From Streptomyces sp. SID12488 (GTDB lineage: Bacteria; Actinomycetota; Actinomycetes; Streptomycetales; Streptomycetaceae), in NCBI RefSeq assembly GCF_010548275.1, contig NZ_JAAGLT010000001.1, forward strand, positions 372,001 through 436,000: a stretch of DNA of 64,000 nt, in the 5' to 3' direction. The translations under genes were made by a program, and so were the position numbers. Positions 1 through 9,439 of this stretch are shown here, piece by piece (within the stretch, counting starts at the first letter, position 1; each line of letters starts with the position of its first letter). The notes under the pieces are model-generated. The model ran no database searches. It was not told the DNA's origin and saw only the letters and a program-made list of their open reading frames with translations.

Positions 1-296
1 AACTGATGCGCGCCCGCGAGTCGTTGACGGCTGTCACCCAGCCGCTGGCGGTCCGCGCGGAGCTGCGCGGCCGGCTCGACGCGTACCGGGCGAAGGTCGC
101 CCGGCACGGCCTCGCGGAGGACCCGCTGCTGATCGAGCGGTACGACGCGGCGCGCCGCATGCTGTGGAGCGCGCCCTGCGACCTGCGGGTCGCGGAGCAG
201 GCCGTGCTGCGCTACCAGCAGGCCGCCGCCGAGTACTTCGGCGGCCCGCGGGTGCCCGGCCAGGCCGGACCCAGTGACCGGAGGGGGGACTACTGA
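1..296 (+). CDS. C-terminal part of an unrecognised protein (partial at window edge)
   Basis: The reading frame is open to the left edge of the window, so the true start is probably outside it; an internal ATG lies at base 6. The visible part is a charged, alanine-rich, probably helical tail with no motif I recognise. Its stop codon overlaps the ATG of the PknG-like kinase gene (TGATG), which indicates translational coupling and one operon with the signalling genes that follow. The function is unknown. Confidence 0.6.
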   Translation, partial: LMRARESLTAVTQPLAVRAELRGRLDAYRAKVARHGLAEDPLLIERYDAARRMLWSAPCDLRVAEQAVLRYQQAAAEYFGGPRVPGQAGPSDRRGDY

Positions 297-2794
297 TGAC
301 CGGAACCGAACAGCAGAAGTGCCAGCGGCCCGACTGCGAGGGTTCTTACGAGGACATGGGCGGCGGAGAGCTGTACTGCGACACGTGCGGCCTCGCGCCG
401 GTCGTGTCGGCCGGCGGCATGGCCGGCTCGTCCTCGGCCTCGGCGGGTTCCCGTGCCTCCGCCCGTTCCGCCCGCACCTCCCGCACGTCCCGTTCCTCGC
501 AGTCGCGCCGCTCGGTCTCCGGACGGCTGTCGCGGTCCATGTCGGGGAAGGCGACGGGCCGTTCGGTGTCGGTGCGCAGCTCGGGTTCGAGCGCCGGGTC
601 CACCGGGCGCGGCCGGCTCGGCGCGGGCCTGGTCGAGGTGCCGGGGGTGCCGCGGCCCGACCCGCGCGCGATGGTGCTGGACAACCCGGAGGTGCCCGAG
701 CGCAAGCGGTTCTGCTCGCGCTCCGACTGCGGGGCGCCGGTGGGGCGGGCGCGCGGCGAGGGCCGGCCGGGGCGTACGGAGGGGTTCTGCACCAAGTGCG
801 GGCACCCGTACTCGTTCGCGCCGAAGCTGAGCGCCGGGGACGTCGTGCACGGCCAGTACGAGGTCGTGGGCTGCCTCGCGCACGGCGGCCTCGGCTGGGT
901 CTACCTCGCCGTGGACCGGGCCGTGTCCGACCGGTGGGTGGTCCTCAAGGGCCTGCTGGACACCGGGGACCAGGACGCGATGGCCGCCGCGATCTCCGAG
1001 CGGCGCTTCCTCGCGGAGATCGAGCACGCCAACATCGTGCGGATCTACAACTTCGTCGAGCACCTCGACCAGCGCACGGGCTCCCTCGACGGCTACATCG
1101 TCATGGAGTACGTCGGCGGCAAGTCGCTCAAGGAGATCGCCAACGACCGCCGCACCCCGGCCGGCAAGCGGGACCCGCTGCCGGTGGAGCAGGCGTGCGC
1201 GTACGGCATCGAGGCGCTCGAAGCCCTCGGTCATCTGCACAGCCGCAACCTGCTGTACTGCGACTTCAAGGTCGACAACGCGATCCAGACCGAGGACCAG
1301 CTGAAGCTGATCGACATGGGCGCGGTCCGCAGGATGGACGACGACGAGTCGGCCATCTACGGCACGGTCGGCTACCAGGCGCCGGAGGTCGCGGAGGTCG
1401 GCCCGTCGGTGGCGTCCGACCTGTACACGGTCGCGCGCACGCTCGCCGTCATGACGTTCGACTTCCAGGGCTACACGAACGTGTTCGTGGACTCCCTGCC
1501 CGACCCCGACCACATCGAGGTCTTCCGCCAGTACGAGTCGTTCTACCGGCTCCTGGTCCGCGCCACCGACCCCGACCCGGCCCGCCGGTTCGCGTCCGCG
1601 CAGGAGATGTCCGAGCAGCTGACGGGCGTACTGCGCGAGGTCGTGTCGCTCCAGACGGGACGGGCCCGGCCCGCGCTGTCGACGCTGTTCGGGCCGGAAG
1701 TGACGGTCACGGACTCGGAGTTGTTCGGTGTACTGGACGGGGAGGTGTCGCGGCTGGGGGCGCGCGTGGCGACGCCCCGGAAGAAGTCGGCGCCGCCGGC
1801 CGCTCCCGCCGTCAGCGGCGCCACCAGGGCGCTCACCGGCGCCCCGCGGCTCGTCAAGGCCATCGACGCCGGTGCCGCCGCGCTCGCGCTGCCGGTGCCC
1901 CGTGTCGACCCGGCCGACCCCAACGCGGGCTTCCTGGCAGGCCTGTTGGCGTCGGCGGCCGGGGAGCTGATCGCCGCTCTCGCCGTGGTGCCGGCGCAGT
2001 CGACGGAGACCCGGCTGCGGGAGGTCCGGGCCCGGCTGGAGAACGGGGACGCCGCGACCGCCCTGGAGTCGCTGGTCAGACTGGAGGAGGAGCGGCCCGA
2101 CGACTGGCGGGTGGTCTGGTACCGGGGTGTGGCGGCGCTGGTGACGGGCGATCACGAGGGCGCCGCGCTGTCGTTCGACGCGGTCTACGACGCCTTCCCG
2201 GGCGAGAGTCCGCCCAAGCTGGCCCTCGGGCTGTGCGCGGAGGTGCTCGGGCAGCTCGACAACGCCGCCGAGTACTACCGGCTGGTGTGGACGACCGACC
2301 CGAGCTATGTGAGCGCCGCGTTCGGGCTGGCCCGCGTCCAGTTGGCGGCGGGCGACCGCCGTAGCGCCGTAACCACGCTGGAGTCGGTTCCGGGGGCCTC
2401 GATCCACTACACGGCGGCCCGCGTGGCCGCCGTACGGGCACGGCTGCGGCAGCGGACGGCGGTCGCCGCCGACGCGCCGTTCCTGGACGATCTGATCGCG
2501 TCCGCCGTGCAGGTGGAGGCACTGGGCGGATACGGTCTGGACGCGGTCCGGCGGGAGCAGCTGTCGACGGAAGTCCTCGGCTGCGCGCTGGACTGGATAC
2601 TCTCCCATGGCCAGAGTTCCGCCCCTCCTGCCGTCGGGGGGCGGGTGCTGCTCGGCAGCGACCTGGACGAGCGTGGTCTGCGCTTCGGGCTGGAACGCTC
2701 GTACCGGACGCTGGCCAGGCTCGCGCAGGGCGGCGAGGAGAGGATCGACCTGGTGGAACGCGCCAACCGTTACCGCCCCCGGACGTGGGTGTAG
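296..2794 (+). CDS. pknG: PknG-like serine/threonine protein kinase with zinc ribbon and TPR-like C-terminus
   Basis: This 832-residue protein has the PknG architecture. An N-terminal CxxxC...CxxC cluster (C9, C14, C28, C31) is followed by a Ser/Arg-rich linker and a second rubredoxin-like cluster (C140, C145, C165, C168). The kinase domain covers about 185-450: a glycine-rich loop (HGGLGWVYLA), the ATP lysine in VVLKG (K218), catalytic D323 in YCDFKVDN, metal-binding D340 in DMG (instead of DFG) and APE at 362-364. A TPR-like helical region fills the C-terminus. No membrane span is visible, so it should be cytosolic, unlike most Streptomyces STPKs. It is probably the regulatory kinase paired with the phosphatase, vWA and FHA genes immediately downstream. 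In mycobacteria PknG acts on the FHA protein GarA and glutamate metabolism; the substrate here is not evident. Confidence 0.9.
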   Translation: MTGTEQQKCQRPDCEGSYEDMGGGELYCDTCGLAPVVSAGGMAGSSSASAGSRASARSARTSRTSRSSQSRRSVSGRLSRSMSGKATGRSVSVRSSGSSAGSTGRGRLGAGLVEVPGVPRPDPRAMVLDNPEVPERKRFCSRSDCGAPVGRARGEGRPGRTEGFCTKCGHPYSFAPKLSAGDVVHGQYEVVGCLAHGGLGWVYLAVDRAVSDRWVVLKGLLDTGDQDAMAAAISERRFLAEIEHANIVRIYNFVEHLDQRTGSLDGYIVMEYVGGKSLKEIANDRRTPAGKRDPLPVEQACAYGIEALEALGHLHSRNLLYCDFKVDNAIQTEDQLKLIDMGAVRRMDDDESAIYGTVGYQAPEVAEVGPSVASDLYTVARTLAVMTFDFQGYTNVFVDSLPDPDHIEVFRQYESFYRLLVRATDPDPARRFASAQEMSEQLTGVLREVVSLQTGRARPALSTLFGPEVTVTDSELFGVLDGEVSRLGARVATPRKKSAPPAAPAVSGATRALTGAPRLVKAIDAGAAALALPVPRVDPADPNAGFLAGLLASAAGELIAALAVVPAQSTETRLREVRARLENGDAATALESLVRLEEERPDDWRVVWYRGVAALVTGDHEGAALSFDAVYDAFPGESPPKLALGLCAEVLGQLDNAAEYYRLVWTTDPSYVSAAFGLARVQLAAGDRRSAVTTLESVPGASIHYTAARVAAVRARLRQRTAVAADAPFLDDLIASAVQVEALGGYGLDAVRREQLSTEVLGCALDWILSHGQSSAPPAVGGRVLLGSDLDERGLRFGLERSYRTLARLAQGGEERIDLVERANRYRPRTWV

Positions 2795-2797
2795 TTG

Positions 2798-4195
2798 ATG
2801 TCCCAGATGCCCCAGCCACCCCAGCCGTCCCAGCCGACGGCCCTGTCCCGGTGCCCGAGCTGCGAGGAGCCGCTCGAATCGGGCGACCGGTTCTGCGGCG
2901 CGTGCGGGTACGACCTGTCGGCCGTGCCCCCGCGCCCCGGGGACTCCCCGACGCTCACCCTGAGCGGCGCCCTCGCGTCCGCGCCGCACCCGCCTTCGGA
3001 GGCCGCTTCCGTGGACTGGCCCCACGCTCCCGAGACCAGCAGCTCCGGCAAGCCGGCGCCCGTGCACCTGGCCACCGACCTCCGGGGCACCGACTCGGCC
3101 GGCACGGCGCTCCCGCCGGTTCCCGGCCGGTCGCCGGTGCCCGGACCGCCGCCCACGGGATCGCCGGTCTCCCCGGCCACGGGCGTACGGTTCGACCGGC
3201 CCGCAGGCGGCGAGCCCGACGAGTACCCGCTCCAGGCGCCCGCCCCGCGCCCCGCCGAGGCGTCGACGCCCCCGGCCGGCACCAAGGTGTGCGTGGCCTG
3301 CCGGGCGGGCCGGGTCGACAACGACGGCTACTGCGAGAACTGCGGGCACGCCCAGCCGCGTGAGCGCGACCACATGGAGGACGAGGTCGGCCCGCTCGCC
3401 GCGGTCACCGACCGGGGCCTGCGCCACCACCGCAACGAGGACGCGTACGCGATCTCCCACACCACGCTGCCCGACCGCGCGCCCGCGCTGGTCGCGATCG
3501 TCTGCGACGGCGTCTCCTCGGCGACCCGCCCCGACGAGGCCTCCCTGGCCGCGTCCCGCGCGGCCGGCGACTCACTGATGGCGGCCCTGCCCCAGGGCAC
3601 CCACCCGCAGCAGGCGATGCACGACGCGATCATCGCCGCCTCGCACGCCGTGAACGCCCTGGCGGACGAGACCGGCGGGGCCCTCGAGCACACCCCGCAC
3701 CAGAACTCCCCGGCCTGCACCCTGGTGGGCTCCATCGTCACCCCGACGCTGCTGGTCGTCGGCTGGGTCGGCGACAGCCGTGCCTACTGGGTCCCGCTGG
3801 ACCGCTCCACAGCCCCGGCCCGGCTCACCGAGGACGACTCGTGGGCCGCGCAGATGGTCGCCGCGGGCCTGATGAACGAGGCGGAGGCGTACGCCGACGA
3901 GCGCGCCCACGCCATCACGGGCTGGCTCGGCGCGGACGCGTACGAACTGGAGCCGCACACCGCTTCCTTCAAGCCGGACCGGCCGGGTGTGGTCGTGGTG
4001 TGCACGGACGGGCTGTGGAACTACGCGGAGGCCGCGGACGAGCTGGCCGAGGTCCTCCCGCCGGACGCCGCCTCACGTCCGCTGCACGCCGCCCGGGTCC
4101 TGGTCGGCCACGCCCTGGACGGCGGGGGCCACGACAACGTAACAGTGGCCGTCGTGCCGTTCCCCGCCCCGTCGCAGGGGGCAGGATCGGCCTGA
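2798..4195 (+). CDS. PPM (PP2C-type) serine/threonine phosphatase with N-terminal zinc ribbons
   Basis: This is a metal-dependent Ser/Thr phosphatase, likely the antagonist of the PknG-like kinase. Two zinc-ribbon motifs (CPSCEEPLESGDRFCGACG near the N-terminus, and a CVAC...CENCG pair before the catalytic domain) flank a Pro-rich linker. The PPM domain shows DRGLRHHRNEDAYA, VAIVCDGVSS with the metal Asp, GWVGDSRAYW, CTDGLWNYAE and GHDNVTVAVV. No membrane span is seen. The ATG lies four bases after the kinase stop codon; a TTG three bases earlier is an alternative start. The spacing implies co-transcription with the kinase. Confidence 0.88.
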   Translation: MSQMPQPPQPSQPTALSRCPSCEEPLESGDRFCGACGYDLSAVPPRPGDSPTLTLSGALASAPHPPSEAASVDWPHAPETSSSGKPAPVHLATDLRGTDSAGTALPPVPGRSPVPGPPPTGSPVSPATGVRFDRPAGGEPDEYPLQAPAPRPAEASTPPAGTKVCVACRAGRVDNDGYCENCGHAQPRERDHMEDEVGPLAAVTDRGLRHHRNEDAYAISHTTLPDRAPALVAIVCDGVSSATRPDEASLAASRAAGDSLMAALPQGTHPQQAMHDAIIAASHAVNALADETGGALEHTPHQNSPACTLVGSIVTPTLLVVGWVGDSRAYWVPLDRSTAPARLTEDDSWAAQMVAAGLMNEAEAYADERAHAITGWLGADAYELEPHTASFKPDRPGVVVVCTDGLWNYAEAADELAEVLPPDAASRPLHAARVLVGHALDGGGHDNVTVAVVPFPAPSQGAGSA

Positions 4196-4298
4196 GGGCA
4201 CTGACGACGGGGGTGTCCGCGGAAGGACCGGAGGGGACTGGTCCGCATACAGTCACTGCTCCACGGATGTGGGGTTTTCGAGGGGGAGCGAAGCACGC

Positions 4299-5645
4299 AT
4301 GGCCAATTTCTCGAAGTCGAACGTGCCGCAGTTCTCGGTCGACGTCTACCAGAACGAGTACCTGCCCGACGGCGGCCGTGAGGTCAGCGCGATCGTGACG
4401 GTCACCGCGACCGGCGGCGGCACGGTCGGCACGGGCGCCTCGGCACCCCACATCTACTCACCGGGCCGGGGCCCGGACGCGGCCGTGGCGATCATGGTCG
4501 ACTGCTCCGGCTCGATGGACTACCCGCCGACCAAGATGCGGGGCGCCCGGGAGGCGACGGCCGCCGCGATCGACGCCGTGCGCGACGGGGTGCACTTCAC
4601 GGTGATCGACGGCACACACGTCGCCAGGGAGGTCTATCCGGGTGGTGGGCGGCTCGCGGTCGCCGACGCGACCACCCGCGAGCAGGCCAAGCAGGCGCTG
4701 CGCCGGCTGAGCGCGGGCGGCGGCACGGCCATCGGCACCTGGCTGCGCCTCGCCGACCGGCTGCTGTCCTCGTCCGAGGTCGCCATCCGGCACGGCATCC
4801 TGCTCACCGACGGCCGCAACGAGCACGAGTCGCCGGAGGACCTGAAGGCCGCCCTGGACTCCTGCGCCGGCCGCTTCACCTGCGACGCGCGGGGCGTGGG
4901 CACCGACTGGGAGGTCAAGGAGGTCACCGCCATCGCCTCCGCGCTGCTGGGCACCGCCGACATCGTCGCCGACCCGGCAGGCCTCTCCGCCGACTTCACG
5001 CAGATGATGGAGACGGCCATGGGCAAGGAGGTCGCGGACGTCGCCCTGCGGCTGTGGACCCCGGTCGGCACGGAGATCAAGTTCGTCAAGCAGGTCGCGC
5101 CCACCGTCGCGGAGCTGACCGACCGCCGCACGGAGGCGGGCCCGCGCGCCGGTGACTACCCCACCGGTTCCTGGGGGGACGAGTCCCGCGACTACCACGT
5201 GTGCGTCCAGGTGCCCTCCGCCGGCCTGGGCCAGGAGATGCTGGCCGCCCGTGTCTCCCTGGTGATCCCGCAGCCCGACGGCAGCGCCCAGAACCTCGGC
5301 GCGCAGGGCCTCGTACGGGCCGTGTGGACCGACGACATGGTGGCCTCGACGTCGATCAACCCACAGGTCGCGCACTACACAGGTCAGGCCGAACTGGCAC
5401 AGGTCATCCAGCAGGGTCTGGATGCCCGCAAAGCGGGTGACATCGACGGAGCAACGGCCAAGCTGGGACGGGCCGTTCAGCTCGCCAGCGCCTCCGGAAA
5501 CGCGGATACTGCGAAACTGCTTGCGAAGGTGGTGGACGTGGTCGACGCCGCGGCAGGTACTGTGCGACTGAAGGCGAAGGTCGAAGAGGCCGACGAGATG
5601 ACGCTCGAGACACGGTCCACAAAGACTGTTCGTGTAAAGAAGTAG
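4299..5645 (+). CDS. von Willebrand factor A domain protein
   Basis: This 448-residue protein has a vWA fold with a MIDAS motif, AIMVDCSGSMDYPP (DxSxS), at about residue 66, and further vWA strands ending in HGILLTDGRNEHESPED. The C-terminal third is helical with charged repeats. I chose the ATG preceded by GGGGGAG; an in-frame upstream start exists but has no ribosome site. As third gene of the kinase-phosphatase-vWA-FHA operon it is a likely assembly or scaffold component of the phospho-signalling unit. No signal peptide is visible. Confidence 0.85.
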   Translation: MANFSKSNVPQFSVDVYQNEYLPDGGREVSAIVTVTATGGGTVGTGASAPHIYSPGRGPDAAVAIMVDCSGSMDYPPTKMRGAREATAAAIDAVRDGVHFTVIDGTHVAREVYPGGGRLAVADATTREQAKQALRRLSAGGGTAIGTWLRLADRLLSSSEVAIRHGILLTDGRNEHESPEDLKAALDSCAGRFTCDARGVGTDWEVKEVTAIASALLGTADIVADPAGLSADFTQMMETAMGKEVADVALRLWTPVGTEIKFVKQVAPTVAELTDRRTEAGPRAGDYPTGSWGDESRDYHVCVQVPSAGLGQEMLAARVSLVIPQPDGSAQNLGAQGLVRAVWTDDMVASTSINPQVAHYTGQAELAQVIQQGLDARKAGDIDGATAKLGRAVQLASASGNADTAKLLAKVVDVVDAAAGTVRLKAKVEEADEMTLETRSTKTVRVKK

Positions 5646-5686
5646 ATACACAAAACGTAGCGAAGAGGAGAGGGGGAAGCGCCGAC

Positions 5687-7135
5687 ATGCCGACCTGCCC
5701 GAACGGACACCAGTCGGGTTCCGACGACTGGTGCGAGGTCTGCGGTCACCGCATGGCCGGTGCCGTGCCCCCGCCCCCGCCGCCACCCCCGGCGCCCGGT
5801 TACGGCTATCCGCCGCCGGGTTCCGCCACCGGCGCGCCCGGCAGCCGCTCGCACCTGTCCGCCGTACCGGACGCCGAGCAGGAGCTGTGCCCGCAGTGCC
5901 GCACCCCGCGTGAGGGGGGCGCTCCGTTCTGCGAGGAGTGCCGGTGGAACTTCCTGACGAACACGGCGACCTCGTACACCCCGGCCGCCCCGCGCCCCCA
6001 GGCGCCGGGACCTGGCCAGGACCAGGGCCAGGGCCAGGGTTACGGCCAGGGATACGGCGCGGGTCCCGGTGGCCCGGGTCCCGGCCAGCGGTTCCCGTCC
6101 CCGCCGCCGCCCGGCCCGTCCTACGGCGGTGGTGACGGGTACGACTACCAGAGCTCACGCCCGTCGCAGATCAACCGCCCCGCCGAACCTATTCCGCCCT
6201 TCGGCAACGACCCGTCGCGCCCGGTCCCCCCGCCGCCGGGTCCCACCCCCGGTGGCCCGGGCGGCCCCGGAGGCCCTGGTGGTCCTGGTGGCACGTCCGT
6301 CGGCGGACCGCAGGGTTACCAGTCCAGTGGTCCCGGCGGTCCCGGTGGTACGTCCCCCGGCGGGCCGCAGGGTTACCCGCCCAGCGGCCCCGGCGGATCG
6401 CAGGGATACCCGCAGCCCGGTCCCCCTGTCACGTCCGGCGGACCCCAGGGGTACCCGCCGCCTGGAGGGCCCGGTGGCGCGCCGCAGGCGTTCCAGCCGT
6501 CCGGTCCGCCCTTCCAGCCCGCGTTCCCGCAGGAGACGGGCCGGCCCGGTGGTCCGCAGACCGGCCCCGGCGGCTACGGCGGCGGTGACGACGACTGGGT
6601 GATCTCCCCGCCCTCCGGCGGCCCGGGCGGACCTCCGCCCCCGCCGCAGGGCGGCGGCTACGGCTACCCCCAGCCCGGCAGGACCCAGGCCCCGCCCGCA
6701 CCCGGCGGCGGCTACGGCCAGCAGCAGCCGCTGACCTGGTCCGCGACGATCGGCCCGGACCGCCAGTACTTCATGGCGATGATGCAGCGCTCCGGCCCCG
6801 AGGCCGCGGGCCTGAACCTGCCCGCGTACTCGCCGGAGCAGCAGCGCCCGCTCACCGGCAACCAGATCACGATCGGCCGCCGCCGGCACTCCACGGGCGA
6901 GTCCCCGGACATCGACCTCGCGGTGCCGCCGGAGGACCCGGGCGTCTCGCACCAGCACGCGGTGCTGGTCCAGCAGCCCGACGGCAGCTGGGCGGTCGTC
7001 GACCAGAACTCGACGAACGGTACGACGGTCAACAACTCCGAGGAGCCCATCCAGCCCTTCGTCCCCGTACCGCTGCAGGACGGCGACCGGGTGCACGTGG
7101 GAGCGTGGACGACGATCACGATCCGTCGGGGATAG
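5687..7135 (+). CDS. FHA-domain protein with zinc ribbons and long Pro/Gly-rich linker
   Basis: The N-terminus holds two zinc-ribbon-like motifs (CPNGHQSGSDDWCEVCGH and CPQCRTPREGGAPFCEECRW). About 230 residues of Pro/Gly/Gln-rich low-complexity sequence with recurring GPQGY blocks follow. A C-terminal FHA domain has ITIGRRRHSTGE, GVSHQHAVL and NSTNGTTVN, the phosphothreonine-binding loops. FHA domains read phosphothreonine, so this is the natural phospho-reader or substrate of the PknG-like kinase. A strong purine-rich ribosome site precedes the ATG. All four products of the operon except the vWA protein carry N-terminal zinc ribbons. Confidence 0.88.
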   Translation: MPTCPNGHQSGSDDWCEVCGHRMAGAVPPPPPPPPAPGYGYPPPGSATGAPGSRSHLSAVPDAEQELCPQCRTPREGGAPFCEECRWNFLTNTATSYTPAAPRPQAPGPGQDQGQGQGYGQGYGAGPGGPGPGQRFPSPPPPGPSYGGGDGYDYQSSRPSQINRPAEPIPPFGNDPSRPVPPPPGPTPGGPGGPGGPGGPGGTSVGGPQGYQSSGPGGPGGTSPGGPQGYPPSGPGGSQGYPQPGPPVTSGGPQGYPPPGGPGGAPQAFQPSGPPFQPAFPQETGRPGGPQTGPGGYGGGDDDWVISPPSGGPGGPPPPPQGGGYGYPQPGRTQAPPAPGGGYGQQQPLTWSATIGPDRQYFMAMMQRSGPEAAGLNLPAYSPEQQRPLTGNQITIGRRRHSTGESPDIDLAVPPEDPGVSHQHAVLVQQPDGSWAVVDQNSTNGTTVNNSEEPIQPFVPVPLQDGDRVHVGAWTTITIRRG

Positions 7136-7172
7136 ACCGGGGACAGGTCGGGGTCAGGTCGGGACAGACCTG

Positions 7173-8168
7173 TCAGACGGGGAGGGGCCAGGCGTACGGA
7201 CCGGTGGGTTCGTCGAGCCAGGCCCACTCCTGGTCGCCGCTGACGGTGATCCCGTACCGCTCCCGTACCGGCCGGTCCTCGCGCTCCCACAGCGCGTACG
7301 CCTCCTGCGGGTCCAGGCTGCCCCGGGTGAGCGTCAGCAGGAACCGGAACAGCTCGTGGTCGCGTGCCCGGGCCGGGAGTGCGCCCAGGTGCGGGACGGC
7401 GGGCTCCGGCCGACTGTCCCCGCGCAGCGGCACGAAATAGGCGGACGTGTGCAGGAAGCGTCCCTCGGCGTGCTCGGCGTCGAGGACCGTGAGGGCGGCC
7501 AGGCCTGTGGCGAACGGCGTCAGGATGCGGGCGCCGGGGCGGCACTGGGCGAGCCACGCGCGCGGGACCGAGCTGAGCGTGCAGGTCGCGATGATCCGGT
7601 CGAAGGGGCCGCGCTCGGGCACGCCGCGGGCGCCGTCGCCGGTGACGACGACAGGGCGGTGTCCGGCGGCGGCCAGATGCCGACGGGCCGACTCGGTGAT
7701 CTCCGGGTCCAGATCCACCGTCGTGACGAGCGCGTCGCCGAGGCGGTGGGCGAGCAGCGCCGCGTTGTACCCCGTACCGGCGCCGATCTCCAGGACGTTG
7801 TGCCCGTCCTCGACCTCCAGTTCGGTGAGCATCATGGCCATGAGCGAGGGCTGGCTGCTGGAGGAGACCAGCTCGCCGTCGCGCATCCGGGTCGCGAGCG
7901 GCGCGTCCGTGTAGGCACCGCGCACCCAGCGCTCACGCGTACGCGGGTCGGGGCTCCCGCCCCACAGCCGCTGCCGGCCCGACACGGCACCGGCGTAGTA
8001 GTACGGCACGAACAGATGCCGCGGCACCGCCTCGAACGCCTCCCGCCAGACCGGGTCGCCGTCCCAGGCCCCACTGGCCTCGATCACCCGCAGGAGCTCC
8101 GCCCGGGCCGAGGCGGCGAGGTCGTCAAGGTCGTCGTCCCTGCCCTCGTGGACAGCGTGCGTGCTCAT
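7173..8168 (-). CDS. PCMT-like SAM-dependent protein methyltransferase
   Basis: This 331-residue protein resembles protein-L-isoaspartate O-methyltransferase. Visible motifs are SSSSQPSLMAMMLTEL (substrate-loop and helix), VLEIGAGTGYNAALLA (SAM-binding glycine loop) and TTVDLDPEI (acidic loop). It is roughly 100 residues longer than the classic PCMT, with an unrecognised C-terminal extension, so true isoaspartyl repair is not assured. It is transcribed towards the FHA gene and divergently from the globin gene. Confidence 0.8.
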   Translation of the reverse strand: MSTHAVHEGRDDDLDDLAASARAELLRVIEASGAWDGDPVWREAFEAVPRHLFVPYYYAGAVSGRQRLWGGSPDPRTRERWVRGAYTDAPLATRMRDGELVSSSSQPSLMAMMLTELEVEDGHNVLEIGAGTGYNAALLAHRLGDALVTTVDLDPEITESARRHLAAAGHRPVVVTGDGARGVPERGPFDRIIATCTLSSVPRAWLAQCRPGARILTPFATGLAALTVLDAEHAEGRFLHTSAYFVPLRGDSRPEPAVPHLGALPARARDHELFRFLLTLTRGSLDPQEAYALWEREDRPVRERYGITVSGDQEWAWLDEPTGPYAWPLPV

Positions 8169-8297
8169 ACGTCCACTGTCCTGCGCCCCGGGCCGGGACG
8201 CGAGCGCCGATACCGGCCGAAACGGAACCGGATGCCCGGTGCGCGCACGGACGGGGTGGTCCTAGGCCTTGAGTACTCGGCCGGTCCGTCTGAGACC

Positions 8298-8711
8298 ATG
8301 GGTGACGTGAAAGAGATTCCGCGCGGCACGCTTCAGGAGCAGACCTTCTACGAGCAGGTCGGCGGCGAGGAGACCTTCCGGCGCCTCGTACACCGGTTCT
8401 ACGAGGGTGTCGCCGAGGACCCGCTGCTGCGGCCCATGTATCCGGAGGAGGACCTGGGTCCGGCCGAGGAGCGCTTCACGCTGTTCCTGATCCAGTACTG
8501 GGGCGGTCCCACGACGTACAGCGAGAACCGCGGCCACCCCCGGCTGCGGATGCGCCACGCACCCTTCGCCGTCGACCGGGCCGCGCACGACGCGTGGCTG
8601 AAGCACATGCACGTCGCCGTCGAGGAGCTCGGCCTCTCCGAGGAGCACGAGCGGACGTTGTGGAACTACCTGACGTACGCGGCGGCCTCGATGGTCAACA
8701 CGGACGGCTGA
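8298..8711 (+). CDS. glbO: group II truncated haemoglobin (GlbO-type)
   Basis: A 137-residue globin of the truncated 2/2 fold. FYEQVGGEETFRRLVHRFYEGVAEDPLL, spread over positions 12-39, is the usual start of the family. FLIQYWGGPTTYSE, HPRLRMRHAPF with the proximal histidine, and WNYLTYAA with the group II tryptophan follow. The reading frame is open far upstream, so the start is chosen by family length at ATG (MGDVKEIPRG); a GTG three codons later is possible. It shares an intergenic region of about 130 bp with the divergent methyltransferase gene. Likely roles are oxygen or NO chemistry. Confidence 0.88.
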   Translation: MGDVKEIPRGTLQEQTFYEQVGGEETFRRLVHRFYEGVAEDPLLRPMYPEEDLGPAEERFTLFLIQYWGGPTTYSENRGHPRLRMRHAPFAVDRAAHDAWLKHMHVAVEELGLSEEHERTLWNYLTYAAASMVNTDG

Positions 8712-8746
8712 CCAACCGCGGGAAGCCTCGCTGTACGTCGCCGGTG

Positions 8747-9439
8747 TCAGCGGACGCTGACGTCCAGCGCCCCGAGTCCCGCTCTGCGTACGGCGATCGA
8801 GCCGAACTCGGTACGCAGCCGCAGCCAGGGCCCCGACGAGACCAGCGCGAGCGGCGCCTCACCGGACGCCCTGGCGCCCTGTGCGGGCCGCAGGAAGCCC
8901 AGGGACTGCGCCGCGTGCACAGCCCGTACCGGCAGGCGGGTGTCCCCCACCGTCCGGGTCCAGATCTCCCGCCCGATCCGGTCGAGTTCGGCGCGGGTAC
9001 GCAGTTCGGGTGCCAACTCCTGCGTACGGGAACGGAATTCGGCGACGGCTGCGGCGACCATGGCGCGCAGCGCGTCCGGTGCGGGCAGGCCGGCCTCCGG
9101 TCGCCAGCCGCCGCGCGGGGGCAGCACCCCGGCCCAGGACGGCCCGGTCACGGCCCCGGGGACAGTGAGGGTGACGGCCGACTCGTCCACCGTCTCCAGG
9201 AGTTCACCGGCCGACACGGTGACGTCGAGGGCGGCGTCCAGCCCGTCTTTGTACGGCTTGGCGAGCCGGGCCGCGCGGATCGCGAGGACCTCGAAGGACG
9301 GGGGCCGCCCGAACACGGCGAGTGCGGTGCCGGTCCCCTGGAGGCGTACAGCTGCCCCGCGGTCGTAGTGGAGCAGCCTGGCGAGGAAGGCGGCGAGGTC
9401 GGCCGCCTCCCCCTCGTCGGCGAGGTGCAGGACCGTCAT
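8747..9439 (-). CDS. conserved actinobacterial protein of unknown function
   Basis: This 230-residue protein starts MTVLHLADEGEAADLAAFLARLLHYDRGAAVRLQ across its first 34 positions, has no predicted membrane span or signal peptide, and ends in a Ser/Gly-rich beta-type region. Its ATG overlaps the stop codon of the thioesterase gene by four bases, so it is translationally coupled to it and to ettA upstream. I do not recognise a catalytic motif. Confidence 0.75.
   Translation of the reverse strand: MTVLHLADEGEAADLAAFLARLLHYDRGAAVRLQGTGTALAVFGRPPSFEVLAIRAARLAKPYKDGLDAALDVTVSAGELLETVDESAVTLTVPGAVTGPSWAGVLPPRGGWRPEAGLPAPDALRAMVAAAVAEFRSRTQELAPELRTRAELDRIGREIWTRTVGDTRLPVRAVHAAQSLGFLRPAQGARASGEAPLALVSSGPWLRLRTEFGSIAVRRAGLGALDVSVR

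Noticed and set aside
290..3460. 1056-codon open frame on the minus strand
   Set aside because: It is antisense to the kinase and phosphatase genes, which have clear family motifs. Long antisense frames are normal in high-GC codon usage.
4458..6158. 566-codon minus-strand frame across the vWA and FHA genes
   Set aside because: Antisense to two genes with recognised domains, and itself without motifs.
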